Below, one piece after another: positions 1 through 4,909 of a stretch of 5,368 nucleotides of DNA. The stretch comes from Ilumatobacteraceae bacterium. GTDB lineage: Bacteria > Actinomycetota > Acidimicrobiia > Acidimicrobiales > Ilumatobacteraceae. Position numbers and translations under genes: made by a program. How positions within the stretch are numbered: position 1 is the first letter of the stretch; each line of letters opens with the position of its first letter. Location: positions 1 to 5,368 of the forward strand of contig JALRJT010000191.1 in assembly GCA_023254985.1 (NCBI GenBank), written 5' to 3'. The notes under the pieces are model-generated. The model saw only the letters and a program-made list of their open reading frames with translations, did no database searches and was not told the DNA's origin.

Positions 1-696
1 TCGGCGAAGGACATCGAGGCAATCAATGACGCGCAGCTCCTCGTGTCGAACGGCCTCGAGTTCGAGGAGGGATTAGTCGAGCCGCTCAATTCGGCAGCAA
101 ATCGTGGCGTGGAGCACTTCGTCGTCACCGACCACCTCACCTCGCGCACCGGCGGGGACCATTCCCACGCCGAGGACGATGGATCTCACTCATCGGCAAT
201 CGATCCGCACGTCTGGCTCTCCCCATACGCAATGAACGAGATGATCGACGATCTTGCCCTTGCCGTCGGCGACACACTCGGAATCGACGTCACAGCACAG
301 TCGACCGCACTCATGGAGAAACTCGCTGCTCTTGATTCGCTCGTCACCGATCGCATCGAGAGCCTCGATGCATGCGTCCTCGTCACTGGTCACGACGAAC
401 TTGGGTACTTCGCCGATCGTTACGGATGCACGGTCGTCGGCGCAGTCATCCCGAGCTTCTCAACCACTGCCGAAGCAAGCGCGGGTGAACTCGCTGATCT
501 AAAAGAACTCGTGCGCAAGTACACCGTGCCAGCGATTTTCACTGGGATCGGCACGTCGAGCGACGTCGTGGAGGTGTTGTCCACCGAACTTGGAATCCCT
601 GCAATCGAGTTGGCTACGCATTATCTGAGTGGTGTCACGACTTATGAAGCCTTCATCACGAGGCTCGTGGACCAGATCGTCGGAGGCCTTTCGTGA
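1..696 (+). CDS. znuA: Zinc/manganese ABC transporter substrate-binding protein, 5' truncated
   Basis: This is the C-terminal 231 residues of a cluster A-I metal-binding protein (ZnuA/TroA/PsaA family), which captures divalent metal outside the membrane and hands it to the permease encoded next. The frame is open to the window edge, so the start, the lipoprotein or secretion signal and the first His ligand are missing. The internal GTG at 43 is not the real start. Numbering from the first codon, family hallmarks are N17-G18-L19-E20, a short His/Asp-rich loop at 53-63 (H54, H56, H63), D68-P69-H70-V71-W72 with ligand H70, and T129-G130-H131 followed by GYFADRYG with ligand H131. The usual acidic ligands look replaced: G182 stands where a Glu is common after I-F-T, and H207 lies in a THYL stretch where a T-D-x-L is common. 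The His-rich loop favours zinc, but manganese cannot be excluded. The stop overlaps the permease start by 4 bp (GTGA). The promoter and any Zur site lie outside the window. Confidence 0.93.
   Translation, partial: SAKDIEAINDAQLLVSNGLEFEEGLVEPLNSAANRGVEHFVVTDHLTSRTGGDHSHAEDDGSHSSAIDPHVWLSPYAMNEMIDDLALAVGDTLGIDVTAQSTALMEKLAALDSLVTDRIESLDACVLVTGHDELGYFADRYGCTVVGAVIPSFSTTAEASAGELADLKELVRKYTVPAIFTGIGTSSDVVEVLSTELGIPAIELATHYLSGVTTYEAFITRLVDQIVGGLS
682..686 (+). promoter_or_regulatory. Shine-Dalgarno of the metal permease
   Basis: A perfect GGAGG lies inside the end of the binding-protein gene, 6 nt before the GTG at 693. It supports that GTG over the in-frame ATG codons further in (732 and 735), and it indicates a 4-bp overlap with the upstream gene. 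Confidence 0.75.
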
Positions 697-1559
697 ACTT
701 CTTTGTCGAGCCCTTCACGTCGAATGAATTCATGATGCTTGCGCTGATTGCAGGAAGTCTCGTCTCGCTCACCTGCGCCATTGCAGGAACGTTCGTCGTG
801 CTCCGTGGCTTGGCGTTCGTCGGCGATGCGCTCGCCCACGGTCTGCTTCCCGGAATCGCCATTGCCATCCTGCTTGGATTCTCGGGAGTCATCGGAGCCG
901 CGGTCGGTGCCGGGGTGATGATGGGTGGTGTTGGTCTCGTGCAACGCAAATTGCGCTTGTCCGGCGACACTGCGGTCGGACTGTTGTTCGTCGGCATGCT
1001 GTCGCTCGGAGTCATCATTACGTCGCGGTCGGATGAATTCGTCGGCGACCTCACCCGAATCCTGTTTGGCCAATTGCTCGGCGTGAACTCGACGGACGTT
1101 GTCTGGCAGGTGATCGCACTCGTCGTCGTTGCACTCATTGCCTTTGTATGCAGGCGCCCGTTCCTCCTCCTCACGATCGACGAAGGCCTGACGAGCACGT
1201 CGGGGTTCTCGGTGCGCCTCTTCCACAATCTCCTCCTTGTCGTGGTCGGCATCACCGTCGTCGCAAGCTTCCAGACCGTCGGCACGCTCCTCGTTCTCGG
1301 CATGCTGGTCGCACCTGCCGCAACTGGGGCGCTGTTTGCTCGGCGAATCGAGTCGATGATGATCATTGCGGGAGTGGTCGGGATTCTGTCCACATACACG
1401 GGGCTCCTGCTCAGTTATCACTTCGATCTCGCAGCAGGTGCCTCAATCGTCCTCGTCGCCGTCGCAATCTTTGCGCTTTCTGCCACCTTGCATGAGATTC
1501 GTTCGGCGCAGAGACGCCACGACGAACTCCCCCATGCACACGGACACGTTCACTTATGA
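693..1559 (+). CDS. znuB: Metal ABC transporter permease (ABC-3 family)
   Basis: This 288-residue inner-membrane permease forms the channel of a zinc/manganese importer and would work as a homodimer with the neighbouring ATPase. Length and hydrophobicity fit the ABC-3 family. About eight hydrophobic segments can be read, roughly at 14-37, 52-74, 88-110, 134-152, 174-194, 196-216, 222-242 and 246-267. The family signature GDALAHGLLPG is at 44-54, MLVAPAATG is near 204-212, and a SYHFDL-AAGAS stretch precedes the last helix. The start is GTG at 693, backed by GGAGG 6 nt upstream. The C-terminal tail is cytoplasmic-looking and histidine-rich, with H276, H281, H283, H285 and H287 in the last 13 residues. 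It overlaps the binding protein (GTGA) and the ATPase (ATGA) by 4 bp each, so the three are translationally coupled. Family assignment is firm; zinc rather than manganese is inferred from the His clusters. Confidence 0.95.
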   Translation: MNFFVEPFTSNEFMMLALIAGSLVSLTCAIAGTFVVLRGLAFVGDALAHGLLPGIAIAILLGFSGVIGAAVGAGVMMGGVGLVQRKLRLSGDTAVGLLFVGMLSLGVIITSRSDEFVGDLTRILFGQLLGVNSTDVVWQVIALVVVALIAFVCRRPFLLLTIDEGLTSTSGFSVRLFHNLLLVVVGITVVASFQTVGTLLVLGMLVAPAATGALFARRIESMMIIAGVVGILSTYTGLLLSYHFDLAAGASIVLVAVAIFALSATLHEIRSAQRRHDELPHAHGHVHL

Positions 1560-2275
1560 CATCGTCGACGATCCGCGCAGAACACTTGACGGTCGGTTAC
1601 GGGCACCGCGCCGTCGTCGACCACATTGACTTCACGCTCGAGCTCGGAGATCTTCTGGTGCTGATCGGGACTAATGGCTCAGGAAAGTCAACCCTTCTCA
1701 AGACTCTTGCCGGTCTGATCGAACCAGTATCTGGGACCCTCGAAGTAAGTGGCGGTCGCGCAGGGAGTCAGCCAAAGACCGTCGCGTATCTCCCGCAACA
1801 CCCAGTGTCATCACACACGTTGCCTCTATGCGTCCATGATGTCGTCGGCATGGGACGATTCGCACGGCTCGGCCTCTTTGGACGATCGAACGACGATGAT
1901 CGAAGGGTTGTGCTTGAGTCCATGCGCCGTACGGGGATCGACTCACAAGCTGACCGCCCACTGCGCGATCTCTCGGGTGGCCAACAGCAGCGTGCGCAAC
2001 TCGCGCAGGTGCTCACCCGTGAAGCCAACGTGCTCCTCCTCGACGAACCAACTGCCGGCCTGGACATAACCGGCCGTCGCCTCGTCAACGACATCATTGA
2101 ACAAGAACGTCTCCGCGGTGTCACCGTCGTCATGGCGACACACGAACTCAGCGATGCGGAGCGTGCGACCTCAGTGATGCTCCTCGCTCAACGTGTCGTG
2201 GCATTCGGACCTCCCGCAGAGGCGCTTCGCGATGTTCACCTACGCGAATGCTTTGGGTTTACCCAGCCACACTGA
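1556..2275 (+). CDS. znuC: Metal ABC transporter ATP-binding protein
   Basis: This 239-residue ATPase powers the metal importer at the cytoplasmic face of the membrane. All ABC motifs are intact: Walker A GTNGSGKST at 38-46, Q-loop Q81 in YLPQ, signature LSGGQ at 139-143, Walker B VLLLDE at 159-164 followed by PTAGLD, and switch histidine H196 in ATHE. Length and the short helical domain match the ZnuC/TroB/MntB-type subunits. The ATG overlaps the permease stop as ATGA. There is no recognisable Shine-Dalgarno before it, so translation probably depends on ribosomes finishing the permease. The gene order binding protein, permease, ATPase leaves this subunit last. Its last 17 bp, including the stop, overlap the 3' end of the opposite-strand ogt. 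Substrate is inferred from the operon partners. Confidence 0.95.
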   Translation: MTSSTIRAEHLTVGYGHRAVVDHIDFTLELGDLLVLIGTNGSGKSTLLKTLAGLIEPVSGTLEVSGGRAGSQPKTVAYLPQHPVSSHTLPLCVHDVVGMGRFARLGLFGRSNDDDRRVVLESMRRTGIDSQADRPLRDLSGGQQQRAQLAQVLTREANVLLLDEPTAGLDITGRRLVNDIIEQERLRGVTVVMATHELSDAERATSVMLLAQRVVAFGPPAEALRDVHLRECFGFTQPH

Positions 2276-2756
2276 CGCCCTCGAGGGCAAGAAGTTTTCG
2301 TTTCATCGCAAGACCAAGTGAGTAACCACCTAGCGACCCATCTCCTGCGACCACGCGGTGACACGGCACGATGATCGGGATTGGGTTCCTTCCATTTGCA
2401 GAGCCGACTGCACGGAACGCCTTCGGCTTGCCCATCGATCTTGCCTGGTCGCCGTACGAGATGGTCGTGCCGAATGGAATCTTGCGCATCGCTTCCCACG
2501 CCGCTCGCTGAAAGTCGGTGCCGTCGAGATCGAGTGCGACGGTGAACTTCTTACGGCGTCCGGCGAAGTATTCGCGAAGCTCGCGTTCCGCCAACCGCAC
2601 CATCGAGGCGGCAGCTCCCTTCGGAAGCGAGGCGGATCCCCCGCGCGACCCTCGGACGACGTCAATACTCCGTAACCCCAGTGCCGACGCGGTGAGTCGA
2701 AGGTTTCCGACTGGTGATTGGACGACCAATGTCGCAACATCGTTCTGGGCAGTCAC
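2259..2756 (-). CDS. ogt: Methylated-DNA--[protein]-cysteine S-methyltransferase
   Basis: This 165-residue suicide repair protein moves the alkyl group from O6-alkylguanine (and O4-alkylthymine) in DNA onto its own cysteine. The active-site motif VPCHRV is at 130-135, with acceptor C132 and H133. Spacing to other family positions is canonical: Y101 of the helix-turn-helix, arginine finger R115 in RAVGSANG, and hinge N124 in NPIP eight residues before the cysteine. E159 in the closing LLALEG is the Glu usually found near the C-terminus. An N-terminal SPVGNLRLTAS strand region at 14-24 precedes the catalytic domain, and no Ada regulatory domain is present, so this is an Ogt-type enzyme. The chosen start is GTG at 2756, the first start codon after an in-frame stop at 2777-2775. 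It has no Shine-Dalgarno but has TAGTTT 7 nt upstream. The gene is divergent from mgsA and overlaps znuC tail-to-tail by 17 bp. Confidence 0.96.
   Translation of the reverse strand: MTAQNDVATLVVQSPVGNLRLTASALGLRSIDVVRGSRGGSASLPKGAAASMVRLAERELREYFAGRRKKFTVALDLDGTDFQRAAWEAMRKIPFGTTISYGDQARSMGKPKAFRAVGSANGRNPIPIIVPCHRVVAGDGSLGGYSLGLAMKRKLLALEGVSVAG
2277..2288. repeat. 12-bp perfect palindrome just after the ATPase stop
   Basis: GCCCTCGAGGGC begins one base after the znuC stop and lies inside the ogt 3' end. As RNA it could fold only as a 4-bp GC stem with a TCGA tetraloop. A T-rich stretch (GTTTTCGTTT) starts about 6 nt further on. It could be a weak terminator for the metal operon, but the stem is short, the T run is interrupted and the sequence is also coding, so no terminator is claimed. 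Confidence 0.3.
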
Positions 2757-2763
2757 GCTCGCG

Positions 2764-2769
2764 AAACTA
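2764..2769 (-). promoter_or_regulatory. Putative -10 element of ogt (leaderless)
   Basis: TAGTTT on the minus strand matches the actinobacterial -10 pattern TANNNT and sits 7 nt before the ogt GTG, which would place the transcript start at or next to the start codon. No good -35 is seen about 17-18 nt upstream. Confidence 0.45.
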
Positions 2770-2788
2770 CCAGTTCACCTTCATCTGA

Positions 2789-2794
2789 CACACT
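2789..2794 (+). promoter_or_regulatory. Putative weak -10 element of mgsA
   Basis: CACACT lies 6 nt before the ATG at 2801. It keeps the two most conserved -10 positions (A at 2, T at 6) but lacks the leading T. Its position supports the upstream ATG over the one at 2816, which has neither such a hexamer nor a Shine-Dalgarno. Confidence 0.25.
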
Positions 2795-2800
2795 TGGCGC

Positions 2801-3244
2801 ATGCCACCACACGTCATGACGACCATCGAATCCCCAGCCATCAAACGCATCGCGCTCGTGGCACACGACAACATGAAAGACGAACTGCTCGCGTGGGCGG
2901 CCGCCCACAGATCTCAACTCACACAACACGTGCTGGTCGGAACGGGAACGACGGGACGCCTCGTCGCTGAACACACTGGACTCACGGTCGAACGTTTACG
3001 GAGTGGTCCGCTCGGCGGCGACCAACAACTCGGCGGTCGTATTGCCGACGGCCTCGTCGACATCCTGATCTTCTTCTGGGACCCGCTCGAACCTCAGCCC
3101 CACGATCCGGACATCAAAGCACTCCTGCGCATTGCCGCCGTGTGGAACATTCCAGTTGCGTGCAATCGCGCGAGCGCCGACTTCATCTTGTCGTCGCCGC
3201 TCGTCGAAAAGCCCTATCGACGGGACGTGCCGCAGTACTTGTAG
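2801..3244 (+). CDS. mgsA: Methylglyoxal synthase
   Basis: This cytoplasmic lyase converts dihydroxyacetone phosphate to methylglyoxal and phosphate, a bypass of lower glycolysis used when phosphate is short or sugar phosphates build up. The 147 residues span essentially the whole family length (the E. coli enzyme is about 152). The IALVAHDNMK stretch carries H22 and K26, phosphate-loop TGTTG is at 48-52, SGPLGGDQQ at 68-76 carries S68 and catalytic D74, and FFWDPL at 91-96 is followed by PHDPD with H101 and D104. H22, D74, H101 and D104 keep the exact spacing of the E. coli catalytic residues (H19, D71, H98, D101). WNIPVACN and SADFILSSPL near the end are also typical. The start is ATG at 2801; ATG at 2816 would shorten it by five residues. 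It is divergent from ogt, and its TAG abuts the stop of the convergent DUF805 gene with no gap. Confidence 0.97.
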   Translation: MPPHVMTTIESPAIKRIALVAHDNMKDELLAWAAAHRSQLTQHVLVGTGTTGRLVAEHTGLTVERLRSGPLGGDQQLGGRIADGLVDILIFFWDPLEPQPHDPDIKALLRIAAVWNIPVACNRASADFILSSPLVEKPYRRDVPQYL

Positions 3245-3565
3245 TCAGACTCTCGGTGGCGGAGGCGGTCCGAAACGATTGAGGTTCGGATCGCTCTTCT
3301 GCAACGAGAACACGAGGTTGACGATCGGCACGATCACCCACCAGCCACGGTGATCCGTATCGTGCATGCGACGGACACCAACCGCAATCGAAGGCAAGAA
3401 CAGCGCTGCGGTCACAAGCGACGACAGCGCGTCACCAAAGCCCGCGACGGCCATCGACAAGATGATCGAAAAGAGCGTCCACCACCAGTACTCGCTGCGT
3501 GATGCACGACCCGAGAACGTGGCGTAGTTACGAAAACCGGACTTGATTGACTCGAGGAAGTTCAT
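3245..3565 (-). CDS. DUF805 family small membrane protein
   Basis: This 106-residue predicted inner-membrane protein belongs to the DUF805 family, whose molecular function is unknown. Family marks are F17-S-G-R-A-S-R-S-E-Y-W27, then hydrophobic segments at about 28-43, 47-64 and 75-88, the RRMHDTDHRGWW block at 65-76, and NRFGPPPP at 96-103. The start is set at ATG 3565 because it matches the family N-terminus (MNFLESIKSGF) and has GGGAGG 6 nt upstream. The frame stays open for 60 more codons, but those would lie within the upstream gene and look nothing like the family. The ATG overlaps the acyl-CoA dehydrogenase stop as ATGA, so the two are coupled in one transcript. Its TGA directly abuts the mgsA stop. 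A role in membrane or lipid physiology is only suggested by the neighbour. Confidence 0.9.
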   Translation of the reverse strand: MNFLESIKSGFRNYATFSGRASRSEYWWWTLFSIILSMAVAGFGDALSSLVTAALFLPSIAVGVRRMHDTDHRGWWVIVPIVNLVFSLQKSDPNLNRFGPPPPPRV

Positions 3566-4806
3566 TCCTTGCCTCCCTCGGGCTTTGGCTCCTTGGGAAG
3601 TCCGAGGACGCGCTCTCCGACAATGTTGCGCTGGATCTGACTCGTTCCACCCCAGATCGTCTCCGACCGCGAGAAGAAGAACGTCGACATCATCGAGCTG
3701 CTCGGATAGCCCGGCCGACGCTTGTCGCGAAGAGCTCCGGGCCACGTGCCATCTGCTGGACCGGCATCGATGAGCATCGCCTCTGGCCCGTAAATGTCAA
3801 GTGCCAACTCCATCGCACGCTGGTGCATCTCCGACCAGAACATCTTGTTCGTTGCACCGAGGGAGATCACACCCATGTCCTTTTTGCCCTCGAGGTTTGC
3901 GCCGAGCGAACGCAGTCCGTTGTATCGAAGGATCTGGATCTTCGTGTAGTACTGCATGAGTCGCTGACGAATGCCAGGCTCGTCGATTGCCCCATTCGAC
4001 TTTGCCTTCGCCACCATCTGACGGTATTCCTCCTCGAATCGGCGATAGCCAGTCGTTGCGCTCATGCCACGCTCGAATGCGAGCGTGGAGTTCGCCACCT
4101 GCCATCCGTTGTTCACACCGCCGACCACGTTGTCCTTGGGGCATCGCGCATCGGTAAAGAAGACTTCGCAGAATTCCGCGGTGCCATCCGGCTGGACGAT
4201 TCCACGCACTTCGACACCTGGCTGCTTCATTGGAACGAGGAGATACGAGATTCCCTTGTGCTTCGGCGCTTCAGAGTCCGTCCGCGTGAGGAGGAAGCAA
4301 TAGTCGGCGTGGTGACCCTGCGTAGTCCACACCTTCTGACCGTTGATCACCCATTCGTCGCCGTCGAGGACTGCTTGCGTCTTCAAACTCGCAAGGTCAC
4401 TCCCCGAGTTCGGCTCACTAAACCCTTGGCACCAACGCATCTGACCGCTCAAGATCTTCGGCAGGAATTCCTTCTTCTGTTCCTCGGTTCCCCACTGCAA
4501 CAGCGTCGGCCCGACGAGTGTGTCACCGAAGAAGTCGGCGCGCATCGGTGCACGTGCGTTGGCGAACTCCTCGGCAAGAACGACTCCTTCGAGAATGCTG
4601 AGTCCCTTGCCGCCATATTCCTTCGGCCAGGTTGCACAAATCCATCCACCCTCGAACAGCTTCTGTGGCCAGGATTCGTTGAACTTCTTGCGTGCATCGC
4701 CTGACATTTCGAAGCCTTCATCAAACCAACCCTGCGGCAGGTTGTCCCGCAGCCACGACTTCACTTCAACTCGGAACTTCTCGGCTTCGGGGGTGTAGGT
4801 CAACAT
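3562..4806 (-). CDS. Acyl-CoA dehydrogenase (FadE-like, GGT subclass)
   Basis: This 414-residue FAD enzyme should introduce the alpha-beta double bond into an acyl-CoA, passing electrons to electron-transfer flavoprotein. Domains run in the usual order: N-terminal helical (about 1-120, with WPKEYGG at 60-66), middle beta domain (FSEPNSGSD at 129-137, NGQKVWTT at 155-162) and C-terminal helical with FAD-contacting GGTSQIQRN at 386-394. The catalytic Glu of medium-chain enzymes (the E of Y-E-G-T) is Gly here (G386). E245 in F-E-R-G lies where, as I recall, several mycobacterial FadE subunits and the isovaleryl-CoA group keep their base. Such proteins often act on branched, aromatic or steroid-derived CoA esters and may pair with a second subunit; none is visible here. 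The tail after ERVLGLP is short and charged (Lys/Glu/Pro/Gly). There is no Shine-Dalgarno; the ATG at 4806 matches the family N-terminus. It heads an operon with the DUF805 gene. Substrate is unknown. Confidence 0.95.
   Translation of the reverse strand: MLTYTPEAEKFRVEVKSWLRDNLPQGWFDEGFEMSGDARKKFNESWPQKLFEGGWICATWPKEYGGKGLSILEGVVLAEEFANARAPMRADFFGDTLVGPTLLQWGTEEQKKEFLPKILSGQMRWCQGFSEPNSGSDLASLKTQAVLDGDEWVINGQKVWTTQGHHADYCFLLTRTDSEAPKHKGISYLLVPMKQPGVEVRGIVQPDGTAEFCEVFFTDARCPKDNVVGGVNNGWQVANSTLAFERGMSATTGYRRFEEEYRQMVAKAKSNGAIDEPGIRQRLMQYYTKIQILRYNGLRSLGANLEGKKDMGVISLGATNKMFWSEMHQRAMELALDIYGPEAMLIDAGPADGTWPGALRDKRRPGYPSSSMMSTFFFSRSETIWGGTSQIQRNIVGERVLGLPKEPKPEGGKE
3572..3577 (-). promoter_or_regulatory. 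Shine-Dalgarno of the DUF805 gene
   Basis: GGGAGG on the minus strand lies 6 nt before the ATG at 3565 and inside the last codons of the acyl-CoA dehydrogenase gene. It decides the short, 106-residue start. The spacing is the same as for the permease Shine-Dalgarno. Confidence 0.75.
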
Positions 4807-4812
4807 GGGTCA

Positions 4813-4818
4813 AGTCTG
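4813..4818 (-). promoter_or_regulatory. Putative -10 element of the acyl-CoA dehydrogenase
   Basis: CAGACT on the minus strand lies 6 nt before the ATG at 4806 and keeps the key A and T of a -10 hexamer. TGGACG, 18 nt further upstream (4842-4837), matches four of six bases of TTGACA. The start would be leaderless. The match is modest and rests mainly on position. Confidence 0.3.
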
Positions 4819-4822
4819 CCCG

Positions 4823-4848
4823 TTCACGTTGGGCTTCGTCCACGTGAA
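4823..4848. repeat. Inverted repeat, probable operator between divergent genes
   Basis: TTCACGT at 4823-4829 and ACGTGAA at 4842-4848 are perfect inverted copies separated by 12 nt, with half-site centres 19 bp apart. They lie in the 103-bp gap between the acyl-CoA dehydrogenase and the antiporter, over the presumed -35 and spacer of the dehydrogenase promoter. Spacing near two helical turns fits a dimeric regulator binding one DNA face. No regulator gene is in the window, so its identity is unknown. An RNA hairpin is less likely because the loop is long and no T run follows. Confidence 0.5.
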
Positions 4849-4896
4849 GCGACACGCCATACACACCGCCGACATCGTCCCGACACAATTGGCTTC

Positions 4897-4902
4897 TAGC
4901 CT
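4897..4902 (+). promoter_or_regulatory. Putative -10 element of the antiporter (leaderless)
   Basis: TAGCCT fits TANNNT and ends 7 nt before the ATG at 4910, placing the transcript start at or beside the start codon. There is no Shine-Dalgarno and no clear -35. Confidence 0.4.
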
Positions 4903-4909
4903 GATCCCC

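Noticed and set aside
43..45. GTG at 43 as the start of the binding protein
   Set aside because: The same frame is open upstream to base 1 and encodes the family-like stretch ending in LLVSNG, so the gene is cut by the window edge rather than starting here.
642..1421. 259-codon minus-strand open frame opposite the metal permease
   Set aside because: Its composition is extremely rich in Asp, Glu, His and Arg, which is what the complement of a hydrophobic membrane protein gives. It has no Shine-Dalgarno and no recognisable fold.
2277..2310. Rho-independent terminator after znuC
   Set aside because: The palindrome gives only a 4-bp stem with a 4-nt loop, the T run is offset and interrupted, and the bases encode the ogt C-terminus.
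3566..3745. 60-codon N-terminal extension of the DUF805 gene
   Set aside because: The extension overlaps the dehydrogenase gene in another frame, lacks family similarity, and the strong Shine-Dalgarno plus ATGA overlap point to ATG 3565.
3547..4704. 385-codon plus-strand open frame opposite the acyl-CoA dehydrogenase
   Set aside because: It lies entirely antisense to a gene with clear family motifs, has no domain-like or membrane pattern, and is rich in Arg/His/Thr as expected from a codon-biased shadow of a GC-rich gene.
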